Translations under genes and position numbers: made by a program
The notes under the pieces: generated by a model
Database searches by the model: none
Told to the model about the DNA's origin: nothing
What the model saw: the letters and a program-made list of their open reading frames with translations, nothing else
Part shown: in pieces, positions 1 to 7,460 of the stretch
How positions within the stretch are numbered: the first letter of the stretch is position 1
Layout of the letters: every line of letters begins with the position of its first letter
From: Nitrosomonadaceae bacterium
GTDB taxonomy: Bacteria > Pseudomonadota > Gammaproteobacteria > Burkholderiales > Usitatibacteraceae
Direction of reading: 5' to 3'
Length of the DNA stretch: 14,264 nucleotides
NCBI GenBank assembly: GCA_021300055.1
Contig: JAJTHU010000044.1
Coordinates: forward strand, 1-14,264

Positions 1-288
1 GGGCTCGTTGGTCAGAACGTTAGCGACATGCCACAGTTTGTCGGCTTGTTGCTTGAGCGCGTCAACGACAGTCGGATGTGTGTGCCCCACGGCTGACACT
101 GCGATGCCGCCGGCAAAATCAACGTACTCGCGATTTTGTTGATCCCACAACCGCGCACCGCGACCGCGCACCGGAATGAACCCCGCAGGTGCGTAGTTCG
201 GCACCATGACTTGGTCAAAGTGCGCACGCGTTGGTGTGGCGTTGGTGCTGGTTGGAGCTTCTGGCGACGGATTGGCGATGGCATTCAT
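1..288 (-). CDS. astC: Succinylornithine/acetylornithine aminotransferase, N-terminal part (cut by left edge)
   Basis: The visible 96 codons encode the N-terminus of a class-III, PLP-dependent aminotransferase of the AstC/ArgD (AruC) type. After a short variable leader come the family hallmarks NYAPAGFIPVRGRG, LWDQQNREYVDFAGGIAVS, GHTHP and LWHVANVLTNEP. In the arginine succinyltransferase (AST) pathway this enzyme moves the amino group of N2-succinylornithine to 2-oxoglutarate in the cytoplasm. The PLP lysine lies outside the window. I prefer the ATG at 288 over the in-frame ATG at 294 because AGGGG (301-297) is 8 bases from the former and only 2 from the latter. The gene follows argR by about 100 bp on the same strand, as aruC follows argR in Pseudomonas. 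That context favours catabolic AstC/AruC over biosynthetic ArgD, although the sequence alone cannot separate them. Confidence 0.88.
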   Translation of the reverse strand, partial: MNAIANPSPEAPTSTNATPTRAHFDQVMVPNYAPAGFIPVRGRGARLWDQQNREYVDFAGGIAVSAVGHTHPTVVDALKQQADKLWHVANVLTNEP

Positions 289-296
289 AGGCATTT

Positions 297-301
297 CCCC
301 T
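297..301 (-). promoter_or_regulatory. Ribosome binding site of astC
   Basis: On the minus strand AGGGG lies 8 bases before the ATG at 288 and only 2 bases before the in-frame ATG at 294. It therefore supports the shorter start. Confidence 0.6.
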
Positions 302-391
302 GAAGAGGGCAGTTGTGCGATGAAACAGCGTTGAGCAGAAGGATTCTAGTCCGCTAGGGGATTCCCGCATTTCGCAAAAGCGACCAAGATT

Positions 392-1387
392 TCATTGCGC
401 GTCATGGCCGGACGGATTTGCAGCAAGTGCGCTGAGACGTCGGGTACGTTCGTCTCGGGGTGTGATCTGGAAATGTGCGCGGTAGGCGCTGGAAAAGTGC
501 GGGCCGGAGGAAAACCCGCACGCCAGTCCAATCTGGAGGATTGACTGGCTGGTTTCGCGCAGCAATTGGCGCGCACGATTCAGACGCATCTCCAAGTAGT
601 AGCGCGACGGCAGGCTATCGAGGTGTTGTTTGAAAAGCCGTTCTAGCTGGCGCCGCGATACGCCCACCAAACGGGCGATCTCCTCGGTCGGCAGCGGCTC
701 TTCAAAATTGGCCTCCATGAGAGAGACGGCTTCGGTGAGCTTCGGTTGGCCACCGCCAATGCGCGCTGAAAGGGGTACGCGCTGACGCTCGTCGCTACTG
801 CGTGCGCGCTCAATGCCGAGCTGGTCCATGACCTCCGCCGCGGTATCCGCGCTGAAAATACGCGTGATCAACGCCAGCATGAGATCTTGCCCCGCCTGGC
901 CTCCTGCGGCGGTCGCGACATTGCCATCGATTTCAAAAATGTGCGAAGACACCACCACATCCGGAAAGCGCTCAGCAAACAATGACGTGTAGGGCCAATG
1001 AATTGTGGCGCGCTTGCTGTTGAGCACACCCGCGCGCGCCAAAAGCCATGCGCCCGTCCCAAGTCCAACGATGAAGCGCCCGGTGCGCGCGGCATTTGCA
1101 ATCTGCGCGACGACCGCGTCGTAGCCGACTTCCGGCAATGGTGCATCACCGACGACAAATAGCGCGTCGAGTTGCAATGGATCTGAAGCCGCCGTGGCGA
1201 TTTGAATACGGCTCGCACTTGCCACCGGCGGGCGCTCTCCCGCAGCTGCGGCCTCGCCGCTGTGTAGGATGTGAACGCGCAGCGCTGCGTCATGCTGAAG
1301 GTCGTTCACGGCCTCGATGACGCCCATCACGCTACCCAGCGCGGCAAGCGAGAAACGCGGCAACAATATGAAGCCGATATCGCGCAT
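392..1387 (-). CDS. argR: ArgR-type arginine-responsive AraC-family transcriptional regulator
   Basis: This cytoplasmic regulator has an N-terminal DJ-1/PfpI-like (GATase1-like) domain and a C-terminal AraC/XylS helix-turn-helix domain. The N-terminal part starts DIGFILLPRFSL and contains GLGTGAWLLARAG, IHWPYTSLFAERFPD and ATAAGGQAGQDLM. The nucleophile-elbow Cys seen in PfpI enzymes is absent, as usual for regulators, so the domain should sense a ligand rather than catalyse. The DNA-binding part (about residue 216 onward) contains SLMEANFEEPL, IARLVGVSRRQLERLFK, LPSRYYLEMRLNRARQLL, CGFSSGPHFSSAYR and PRDER, and closely resembles Pseudomonas ArgR as I remember it. That protein activates aot and aru/ast operons with arginine. 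Its place between aotP and astC fits. I start at ATG 1387, which lies just before the first beta strand. An in-frame TTG at 1414 would add nine residues, and neither has a clear ribosome site. Confidence 0.88.
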   Translation of the reverse strand: MRDIGFILLPRFSLAALGSVMGVIEAVNDLQHDAALRVHILHSGEAAAAGERPPVASASRIQIATAASDPLQLDALFVVGDAPLPEVGYDAVVAQIANAARTGRFIVGLGTGAWLLARAGVLNSKRATIHWPYTSLFAERFPDVVVSSHIFEIDGNVATAAGGQAGQDLMLALITRIFSADTAAEVMDQLGIERARSSDERQRVPLSARIGGGQPKLTEAVSLMEANFEEPLPTEEIARLVGVSRRQLERLFKQHLDSLPSRYYLEMRLNRARQLLRETSQSILQIGLACGFSSGPHFSSAYRAHFQITPRDERTRRLSALAANPSGHDAQ

Positions 1388-1504
1388 TTCGACGGGTGGC
1401 GGAGTAGCAGGCAAAGTGAAAGAAGTCGTGACAGGCGGCTGTTAGGGAGCGCAGTCGAAGCGCACCAAGACACCCGAAATTGAAAGAGAAGCAAAGACGG
1501 CGCT

Positions 1505-1526
1505 TTTCAGGCATTTTTGCCTGAAA
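1505..1526. repeat. Perfect inverted repeat (hairpin) between aotP and argR
   Basis: TTTCAGGCA (1505-1513) and TGCCTGAAA (1518-1526) form a 9-bp perfect stem with a 4-base loop, starting about 22 bp after the aotP stop. Neither strand has a T-run after the stem, so it is not a canonical intrinsic terminator. It may be a weak attenuator, an mRNA-stabilising 3' hairpin or a protein-binding palindrome in the roughly 160-bp gap between aotP and argR. Confidence 0.6.
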
Positions 1527-1548
1527 CTGCCCGTCAATAGGCGAGTTT

Positions 1549-2316
1549 CTATTTTAAGTTGCCAGACAGAAACTGCTTCAAACGCTCACTACGAGGGGTG
1601 GACAGTACCACGCGCGGGTCGCCTTCTTCCTCAATGCGACCTTGGTGCAAAAAGATGACGCGGTTGGAGACTTCCCGGGCAAAGCCCATCTCGTGCGTCA
1701 CGACCACCATTGTGCGCCCTTCGTCGGCCAAGCCACGCATGACGCGCAGCACTTCGCCGACAAGTTCCGGATCCAGCGCCGAAGTCGGTTCATCAAAGAG
1801 CATGACGTCCGGTTCCATCGCCAGCGCCCGTGCAATCGCCACACGCTGCTGTTCGCCGCCTGAGAGATGTGCAGGGAAAAAATCCTTGCGATGCCATACG
1901 CCGACGCGCTGCAAGTAACTTTCCGCGCGCGCCATCGCTTCTGCGCGAGTCAATCCCAATACTTGTATCGGTGCCTCGATGACGTTTTGCATCACCGTCA
2001 TGTGCGACCACAAATTGAAATGCTGAAACACCATCGCCAATCGCGAACGGAATTGCTCGAGAGCACGCGCATTGACCGCCACCAAGGTGCCATCGCGGTC
2101 GCGCCGCAATGGCAACGGCAAACCGTTTACAGCGATGCTGCCTTCGTGTGGTTGCTCAAGCAGGTTCATGCAGCGCAGCCAAGTACTTTTGCCGGAGCCA
2201 GATGAGCCAATGATGCTAATCACGTCACCAGCCTGTGCGGTAAGCGAAACGCCCTTGAGCACTTCGTTTTGTCCAAAGCGCTTGACGATGTTTTCGACGC
2301 GGAGTTTTTCGGTCAT
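1549..2316 (-). CDS. aotP: Arginine/ornithine (basic amino acid) ABC transporter ATPase
   Basis: This 255-residue protein is the HisP/AotP-type ATPase that powers a polar amino acid importer at the cytoplasmic face of the inner membrane. All nucleotide-binding motifs are intact: Walker A GSSGSGKST (37-45), Q-loop VFQHFNLWSHM (Gln98), signature LSGGEQQ (from 151), Walker B VMLFDE (171-176) and switch His in VVTHEM (208). The HisP-like insertion before the Q-loop (RDRDGTLVAVNARAL) is typical of basic amino acid systems. The start MTEKLRVENIVKRFG at 2316 fits the family. Longer in-frame starts upstream would overlap the end of aotO and add a non-family leader. It lies 11 bp after aotO on the same strand and should work with the products of aotJ, aotQ and aotM. 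Confidence 0.93.
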   Translation of the reverse strand: MTEKLRVENIVKRFGQNEVLKGVSLTAQAGDVISIIGSSGSGKSTWLRCMNLLEQPHEGSIAVNGLPLPLRRDRDGTLVAVNARALEQFRSRLAMVFQHFNLWSHMTVMQNVIEAPIQVLGLTRAEAMARAESYLQRVGVWHRKDFFPAHLSGGEQQRVAIARALAMEPDVMLFDEPTSALDPELVGEVLRVMRGLADEGRTMVVVTHEMGFAREVSNRVIFLHQGRIEEEGDPRVVLSTPRSERLKQFLSGNLK

Positions 2317-2327
2317 GGTCAGCCAGC

Positions 2328-3446
2328 CTACTTTGCGCTCAGCAGTTTGCCGGTACGGAACGGCACCTTGCCAGCGATCTTGCAAAGCCGCATCCCAGCG
2401 TGGGCAAACCGCATCGACGTACGCGCATACAGCACACCAGTGGTGGTCGCACGGAGCGTTGTTGTGTCGCCGGTGATCGGGTTGACAATGTCCGCTACCG
2501 TCGCGCCGGCTTTAACGACTTCGCCGAGAGAAACGCGGAAATCCACAACACCCGACACTGGCGCTTCGACTGCCTCCGAGCCAGCGAGCGGGGTCGCCTC
2601 GTGGAGCAGTTGTGGCAGGGCGGGCGCATTGCCGGTGATGAAGCCTTGTTGCGTCAGGTAAGCGATGATCGCCGTGGCATCCTGCTCCGCGAGTTCGCGC
2701 GTCACATCCGCTGTGCCGCGCAGCTCCACCGTGACCGAGACACAACCGAGCGGAATTGGGTGACTAGGAAAATGTTCCCGCAGCAGCCACCATGTGCGTG
2801 AGCACGCCTCGTCAAAAGGATAGTCGCCGCTTTCCGTTTCCAACAGCGTCGCGGCTGCACCCAAATAACGCGCCAATGGCTCGACACGCGGCCACAGCGG
2901 GCTGCCGGCGTAAAGGTGCATCAGCGCTTCCGAGTCGCAGTGGAGATCCAGTGCGATCTCGGCATCTGCCGCCAAGGTGTACAGGACCTGCCGCAGACTT
3001 TGTAGCTCCGTGCGCGGTTGCAGCGCCGCTATCGCGTCGCGCATCGCTGCGCGAATCAACACCGCGTTTGCTGATTCGTCGCTGGTCAGGTGGCCGGTGA
3101 CACGCTCGACGACTGCCTGAAACAAATCGGGGTAATGTCGGTTGAAGTTTTCAGCGCTGTTGAGCTCGAAGCGTCCAATCTGGCTGTGATCGAGCCACTG
3201 GCCGAGACCAATCGGGTTCGCAACCGGAACTAACACCACTTCTGCGCGAAGCGCCTTCTGGTCTTCGAGTGCCGAAAGCAGCGCCCGCAGTCGGTGCGCG
3301 ACCAACAGGCCTGGGGGTTCATCAGCGTGCAAAGCCGCTTGAATATAAACCTTGCGCCCGGCGTCCGTCGGGCCAAAGTGCAGACTAACGAGCTCGCGCG
3401 CAGTGCCAATCGCGGGCGAAATCAACGGGTGCTTACGTACTTGCAT
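2328..3446 (-). CDS. aotO: Succinylglutamate desuccinylase/aspartoacylase-family zinc hydrolase (AotO-like)
   Basis: This 372-residue protein has no signal peptide and belongs to the AstE/aspartoacylase branch of the M14-like zinc hydrolases. The expected active-site set is present. Zinc ligands would be His40 and Glu43 in ALHADEPPG and His169 in ALDLHCD. The substrate-binding Asn-Arg pair sits at 102-103 in NFNRHYPDL. The general base would be Glu241 in VTVELRG. Residues from about 295 form a lipoyl/barrel-sandwich-like C-terminal domain (EAPVSGVVDF, GEVVKAGATVADI). A gene of this family occupies the same slot between permease and ATPase genes in Pseudomonas aot, where as far as I know its function is unsettled. 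Enzymes of the family cleave amides of dicarboxylic amino acids (N-succinylglutamate, N-acetylaspartate). A role on an acylated or aspartyl-arginine compound is conceivable but unproven. Confidence 0.85.
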   Translation of the reverse strand: MQVRKHPLISPAIGTARELVSLHFGPTDAGRKVYIQAALHADEPPGLLVAHRLRALLSALEDQKALRAEVVLVPVANPIGLGQWLDHSQIGRFELNSAENFNRHYPDLFQAVVERVTGHLTSDESANAVLIRAAMRDAIAALQPRTELQSLRQVLYTLAADAEIALDLHCDSEALMHLYAGSPLWPRVEPLARYLGAAATLLETESGDYPFDEACSRTWWLLREHFPSHPIPLGCVSVTVELRGTADVTRELAEQDATAIIAYLTQQGFITGNAPALPQLLHEATPLAGSEAVEAPVSGVVDFRVSLGEVVKAGATVADIVNPITGDTTTLRATTTGVLYARTSMRFAHAGMRLCKIAGKVPFRTGKLLSAK

Positions 3447-3495
3447 GGCAAAAGAGATCCTCTAACTCAGGCGTACTTAGACATCGGCGCTACGA

Positions 3496-4230
3496 TTAGG
3501 TCGCGCCGCTAGGCGCAAGCCCAACGGCAGCGGGTTGTGTTTGTCTCGGCCCGAGATGTCGCAACCAACGACGTTCAGCGAGGCGGAAAAGCCCAACCAA
3601 GGCGAAAGTCAGCACAAGATAAATCAAGGCCACTGCCAAAAACGATTCGAACGGCAAATATGTGCGCGCGTTGAGTTCGCGTGCCGCACCCGTCAGGTCA
3701 ACGATGGTGACCGTACTAGCGAGGGAGGTGCCGTGCAACATCATGATCACTTCGTTGCTGTAAGCAGGTAGCGCGCGGCGCATCGCCGACGGCAACACGA
3801 TGCGTGACATCACGCGCCAGGCGCTCATCCCAAGGCTGCGCGCGGCTTCCACTTCACCAGCAGGTGTGGCGCGAATCGCGCCTGCGATGATCTCGGCGGT
3901 GTATGCGCCTGTATTGAGCGTAAAGGCCAGTAGTGCACAGAACCACGCAGACGAAAACCACGGCCACAGCATGCTCTCGCGCACAAACTCGAATTGCGCC
4001 AATCCGTAATAGATGAGGAACAACTGCACCAACATCGGTGTGCCGCGCATCACATAGGTAAAGCACCAGACGGGCCAAGCCAGCCAGCGTCGATCGCTTG
4101 CGCGTGCGATGCCCAAAGGCAACGCCACAACAAGGCCTGCGAGGAGCGAAACGCCGAGCAACTGCAACGTGACCCAGCCTGCCTGCGCGAGCTCAGGGAG
4201 CGAGTCGATGACGATCTCAAAATTGAACAC
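3496..4230 (-). CDS. aotM: Arginine/ornithine ABC transporter permease (HisM/AotM-like)
   Basis: This 244-residue inner-membrane permease is of the HisM/AotM type, one of the two channel subunits of a polar amino acid importer. Hydrophobic segments cover about residues 18-42, 52-77, 95-118 and the C-terminal 160-220 region. Family motifs include YVMRGTPMLVQLFLIYYGL, LAFTLNTGAYTAEI and the ATPase-contacting EAA loop PAGEVEAARSLGMSAW (about 123-138). A polar C-terminal tail (after RRWLRHLGP) extends a little beyond HisM. It begins 16 bp after the end of the other permease gene, which implies co-transcription and a heterodimer. Substrate preference cannot be read from the permease alone; the binding protein and gene order point to arginine or ornithine. 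Confidence 0.92.
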   Translation of the reverse strand: MFNFEIVIDSLPELAQAGWVTLQLLGVSLLAGLVVALPLGIARASDRRWLAWPVWCFTYVMRGTPMLVQLFLIYYGLAQFEFVRESMLWPWFSSAWFCALLAFTLNTGAYTAEIIAGAIRATPAGEVEAARSLGMSAWRVMSRIVLPSAMRRALPAYSNEVIMMLHGTSLASTVTIVDLTGAARELNARTYLPFESFLAVALIYLVLTFALVGLFRLAERRWLRHLGPRQTQPAAVGLAPSGAT

Positions 4231-4246
4231 GGCCGTTCCTATTCGC

Positions 4247-4933
4247 CTAGGCCGCTCGACGCACGCTGATGCTCACACGCTTCTCGAGTGCGCGCAGCAA
4301 CAACAATGACACCGTCGTGATGGCGAGGTAAATCGCCGCCGCCGCAAGGTAAAACGTAAACGGTTCGCGCGTGGCGCCAGCCGCCAGACCGGCGCGGTGC
4401 ATCATGTCTGTCAGCCCGATGACCGAGACGATAGCTGTTGACTTAACGAGCACCAGCCAGTTGTTGGTAAAGCCAGGAATGGCGAAGCGAATCATCTGCG
4501 GAAAGGTAATGCGCCAGAAAACCTTGAAGCGCGACATCCCATACGCAATCCCTGCTTCGCGTTGCCCAGCGGGGATCGACATAAGCGCACCGCGAAAGGT
4601 CTCAGTCAAATATGCACCAAAGATGAAGCCAATCGTACAAACGCCCGCGATGAATGGATCGATATCGATGTAATCGCTGTGGCCGAGTCGCGCAGCGACG
4701 GCGTTGACGATGATCTGCCCGCCAAAAAACACCAACAGCATCAGCACCAGATCTGGTACGCCGCGCACCACGGTGGTGTAGCCGGTGGCCAGCCAACGCA
4801 ACGCACGCAAGCGCGACAGCTTTGCAGCGGCACCGACCAAGCCCAACAACACAGCGATCAATAGCGATGCACCTGCCAACGCTAAGGTCGTTAGCGTGCC
4901 GTCAAGAAGTGTCGGCAGGAAACCGCTGAGCAT
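4247..4933 (-). CDS. aotQ: Arginine/ornithine ABC transporter permease (HisQ/AotQ-like)
   Basis: This 228-residue inner-membrane permease, the same length as E. coli HisQ as I recall it, is the partner of the HisM-like subunit. The N-terminal segment FLPTLLDGTLTTLALAGASL, the motif VVRGVPDLVLMLLVFFGGQ (about 56-73), DIDPFIAGVCTIGFIFGAY and the EAA loop IPAGQREAGIAYGMSRFKVF (120-139) match the family in order. TNNWLVLVKSTAIVSVIGL is also typical. It starts 14 bp after the aotJ stop with only a weak ribosome site (AGGCGAA on the minus strand), so translation may depend on flow from aotJ. No truncation is visible. Confidence 0.92.
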   Translation of the reverse strand: MLSGFLPTLLDGTLTTLALAGASLLIAVLLGLVGAAAKLSRLRALRWLATGYTTVVRGVPDLVLMLLVFFGGQIIVNAVAARLGHSDYIDIDPFIAGVCTIGFIFGAYLTETFRGALMSIPAGQREAGIAYGMSRFKVFWRITFPQMIRFAIPGFTNNWLVLVKSTAIVSVIGLTDMMHRAGLAAGATREPFTFYLAAAAIYLAITTVSLLLLRALEKRVSISVRRAA

Positions 4934-4947
4934 GTTGACGCGTTCGC

Positions 4948-5796
4948 CTACTTCTTGGATGCAGCGGGTTTGGCTGCTGCAGGTGCCGTGGCGCCGGCTG
5001 CGACAGGCGCACTGCCGTAAACGTCAAAGTCGAAGTACTTGTCCTGAATCTTCTTGTAAGTGCCGTTGCTTCGCAACGCCGCGATCGCCGCATTGAACTC
5101 GTCACGCAATGCAGTATCGGACTTGCGCAACGCCACGCCCGCGCCGTCTCCGAAATACTTTCGATCCTCAATCTCCGGGCCAGCAAAAGCGAAGCCCTTG
5201 CCCGCTGGTTTCTTCAGGAAGCCAATGTCGGCGGCAATTGAGTCTAGAAACGCCGCATCAAGTCGTCCTGAAGCCAAGTCGAGGAACACTTCGTCTTGCT
5301 TGGTATATCGAACGATTTTCGCGTCCTTATACGTATCCGCGATGTAGCGGTCATGCGTCGTTGAGCGCTGCACCCCAACGCGCTTGCCCTTCAGTCCCGC
5401 TGGCGTGAGTTCGAGTTTGCTACCGGCCTTCACCACGAATCGCGCTGGTGTCTTGTAGTACTTATTGGAAAACTCCACCGCTTTGCGGCGCTCATCAGTG
5501 ATCGACATCGATGCGATGACCGCATCGATCTTCCGGCTTTGCAGCGCAGGGATCATGCCGTCAAAAGAAAGCTGCACGAGTTCGCAGTCACGCTTCATTT
5601 GCGCGCACAGCGCATTCGTGATGTCGATGTCGAAGCCCTTCAAATTGCCGCTGGTGTCGATCTCACTGAACGGCGGATACGCGCCCTCCACACCAATTCG
5701 CAATTTTTTTGCCTGCGCGTCAGCGCTAGGCGCGATGAACAGCGCCATCGACATAGCGACGCTGGCCTGCATGATGAGCGAGGTGATTCGATTCAT
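4948..5796 (-). CDS. aotJ: Periplasmic arginine/ornithine-binding protein of the LAO/AotJ family
   Basis: This 282-residue periplasmic solute-binding protein delivers ligand to the AotQ-AotM-AotP importer. A signal peptide (about 1-29, ending SADAQA) precedes LRIGVEGAYPPF, GFDIDI, FDGMIPAL, SMSITDERR and the family end KYFDFDVYG (253-261). The Glu in GVEGAYPPF replaces the Asp of enteric LAO-binding protein, which I also remember in Pseudomonas AotJ. Cys64 and Cys71 keep the LAO disulfide spacing. The start at 5796 has GGAG 8 bases upstream, and its ATG overlaps the stop of the preceding cyanophycinase gene (ATGA), indicating translational coupling. Oddly, about 21 extra residues rich in Ala, Pro and Lys (262-282) follow the normal family end. 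Ligand is probably arginine or ornithine; beta-Asp-Arg dipeptide is a possibility raised by the cyanophycinase next door. Confidence 0.92.
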   Translation of the reverse strand: MNRITSLIMQASVAMSMALFIAPSADAQAKKLRIGVEGAYPPFSEIDTSGNLKGFDIDITNALCAQMKRDCELVQLSFDGMIPALQSRKIDAVIASMSITDERRKAVEFSNKYYKTPARFVVKAGSKLELTPAGLKGKRVGVQRSTTHDRYIADTYKDAKIVRYTKQDEVFLDLASGRLDAAFLDSIAADIGFLKKPAGKGFAFAGPEIEDRKYFGDGAGVALRKSDTALRDEFNAAIAALRSNGTYKKIQDKYFDFDVYGSAPVAAGATAPAAAKPAASKK

Positions 5797-7214
5797 TTCG
5801 GGTTCTCCGGGAGTCTTGGCGATCCCGCATTTTCGCCTGCTTTGCTTGCGGCTCCGTCGCGCGCACCTACGTCGGCTCCCCACCCGCTATACAACGGGCT
5901 CGCCATGCGGATCGGTTCGACGTCGAGTGCGAGCTTGACAACGGAGTAACGCTCGCCGCCCCCTGCAGATTCGAAGTAACCCAGAGTGCCGCTAGTCTTG
6001 TGCAAGCGGAACTCAAATCCTGTGCGGTTCTCCAGCCCAGGTGCGAAGGCAATAGCACGCAGTTCGGTGGCGGGGCTATCCACCAACGAGGTCATGGCAT
6101 TCACAAAAACGCCGTCGCCGAGCATATCGGGCATAAACCGCACTCGTCTGAAATATGGCTGAAAGTCCTTCGCAGTGTGGTCGAGTTTTTTCGCTTTGGC
6201 TTTGGCAGGTGAAGGTGTCACTTCACCCGTTTGCAGATTCATCTTGTCGCCGCTCTCGAGCCAGTAAACGTGCGCGCCCTTGACCCGCAGGGGTCGCGCC
6301 ATCGCGGTCGCACTACGCAAGTCCGCCACCACTACACCACGTGCGCCAATCACTTCAATGTCATCACCGCGAAAGATCGCCGCACTGTTTTCTTCCACAC
6401 CAACGCCCACACCAATGCGCTCTTGCGCCATCACTGCCAACATGCGGCCGATGCGCCCACGCTTGACAAAATGCTGGTCGACGAACACACCGTTCGCAAC
6501 AAACCCAAGCCCCGAGCCGATATCCGTGTTGGCAGCAGCACCGTCGATCATCATGCTGAGCATGTCGCGTGGATCACGGAACATCGTGGATGACATGATT
6601 GCCGCACCGGCGCTGCTGCCAGCAACCACACCGCCGCGCTGTAGCAGCGCGCGAATGGCATCGAGCATCGGGGTGGCTTGGCCGTCGCTGGTCAATAGCG
6701 CATCCGTAATGCGCGCTTGATCGCCGCCCGTGAAGTAAACGCCACGTGCCGTGCCGAGCTTCTTCAGCCATGCAGGGTCCTTCACCAGCGCCGCGAGGTC
6801 CGCTGCCGAACCCAGCTTTGTTGAAAGCGGGATCATTTCGGCCGTCGCTCCCTGCCGCTTGAGTAGGGCAATCGCCGCTTCGCCTGACTTTGTCGGATCA
6901 CCCGATGCCGTCGGGATCACCAGCCAGCGGCCGGACTTGCCCCCGGCCAGCGCCACCAAGCGTGACCATACTTCGACGTTGTTATCTTGGAGCGCACCGC
7001 CGATGGCGACCACGCTGCCGCGTGCGGCCTTTGCTGCGGGAGTTGCCGCGGGAGTTGCCGCGGACGCCGCCGCAGTCGCGGTAAGAGCGATGGTGCTCGC
7101 GAGTGTGGCAGTTGCCCACCCGGCCAGCGCACATAGGCGACCGCAGCGGGGCAACCGTCGACACAGGGCAATCCAGCGAGCGGGGAGCACAGCAACCTGG
7201 CGCGTAAGCAACAT
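5793..7214 (-). CDS. cphE: Secreted cyanophycinase (peptidase S51 family)
   Basis: This serine exopeptidase-family protein should cut cyanophycin (multi-L-arginyl-poly-L-aspartate) into beta-Asp-Arg dipeptides. With the ATG at 7214 it has 473 residues: a basic leader and hydrophobic stretch (ALAGWATATLASTIALTATAAASA) suggesting export, an Ala/Pro linker, then the S51 core. Motifs are VVAIGGALQDNN, VIPTASGDP, YFTGGDQARI (about 161-168), nucleophile elbow AGSSAGAAIM with Ser201, VDQHFVKRGRIGRML (246 region, with the likely catalytic His) and GVGVEENSAAI. About 140 residues follow the core and are not found in the roughly 270-residue cytoplasmic CphB enzymes; I do not recognise this tail. A GTG at 7256 is an alternative start but has no ribosome site, while the one at 7214 is weak (GGAA). 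The stop overlaps aotJ by 4 bases. Specificity for cyanophycin is inferred from the family and arginine context. Confidence 0.85.
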   Translation of the reverse strand: MLLTRQVAVLPARWIALCRRLPRCGRLCALAGWATATLASTIALTATAAASAATPAATPAAKAARGSVVAIGGALQDNNVEVWSRLVALAGGKSGRWLVIPTASGDPTKSGEAAIALLKRQGATAEMIPLSTKLGSAADLAALVKDPAWLKKLGTARGVYFTGGDQARITDALLTSDGQATPMLDAIRALLQRGGVVAGSSAGAAIMSSTMFRDPRDMLSMMIDGAAANTDIGSGLGFVANGVFVDQHFVKRGRIGRMLAVMAQERIGVGVGVEENSAAIFRGDDIEVIGARGVVVADLRSATAMARPLRVKGAHVYWLESGDKMNLQTGEVTPSPAKAKAKKLDHTAKDFQPYFRRVRFMPDMLGDGVFVNAMTSLVDSPATELRAIAFAPGLENRTGFEFRLHKTSGTLGYFESAGGGERYSVVKLALDVEPIRMASPLYSGWGADVGARDGAASKAGENAGSPRLPENPK

Positions 7215-7321
7215 GCAATCGATTCCGCTTTGAGTTTGAAGCGCGGATATTGACACATCACTAAGGACCGGCGCCCCAAGGATAGCCGTCCGCTCTACCT
7301 ATCGTTAAGGCGAGGTCGCAT

Positions 7322-7330
7322 TGCTATAAA
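7322..7330 (+). promoter_or_regulatory. Possible extended -10 promoter for the TonB-dependent receptor
   Basis: TGCTATAAA has the extended -10 form (TG-N-TATAAT-like). No good -35 stands at 16-18 bp. Use of this site would give a leader of about 270 bases before the receptor ATG. The call rests on one short motif. Confidence 0.3.
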
Positions 7331-7335
7331 TCTTG

Positions 7336-7354
7336 GCGCACCTTGCTGGTGCGC
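7336..7354. repeat. Inverted repeat downstream of the possible -10
   Basis: GCGCACC (7336-7342) and GGTGCGC (7348-7354) are perfect 7-bp arms around a 5-base loop. It is either a GC-rich leader hairpin or a regulator site. There is no T-run, so it is not a terminator. Confidence 0.45.
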
Positions 7355-7429
7355 ACTCGCGCCGTCGGCACCATTTCTGCTCCAACTCCAACCAGAACCC
7401 TTTATTTGCACCACCCTAGCGCAGCGCGC

Positions 7430-7445
7430 TTTCAATAATGAGACA
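7430..7445 (-). promoter_or_regulatory. Degenerate third ArgR-like half-site
   Basis: The minus strand reads TGTCTC-ATTATTGA-AA, one mismatch from the TGTCGC core with N8 and AA kept. It starts 31 bp (about three helical turns) beyond the second good element at 7461-7476, in the same orientation. Its role is inferred only from this likeness and phasing. Confidence 0.35.
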
Positions 7446-7460
7446 CGTCGGCGCGCGCTT

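Noticed and set aside
12..284. Open frame on the minus strand at the left edge
   Set aside because: It overlaps the clear aminotransferase coding frame in another frame and has no recognisable protein motifs.
2400..2801. Open frames on the plus strand within aotO and neighbouring operon genes
   Set aside because: They mirror high-GC codon structure of the minus-strand genes; none has a ribosome site with recognisable product.
3450..3465. Short AGAG/CTCT dyad just before aotO
   Set aside because: The arms are only about 4-5 bp and part of a possible weak ribosome site; such a dyad is expected by chance.
7336..7354. Terminator in the cphE-receptor intergenic region
   Set aside because: The 7-bp inverted repeat has no T-run on either side and sits between divergent genes where no transcript should end.
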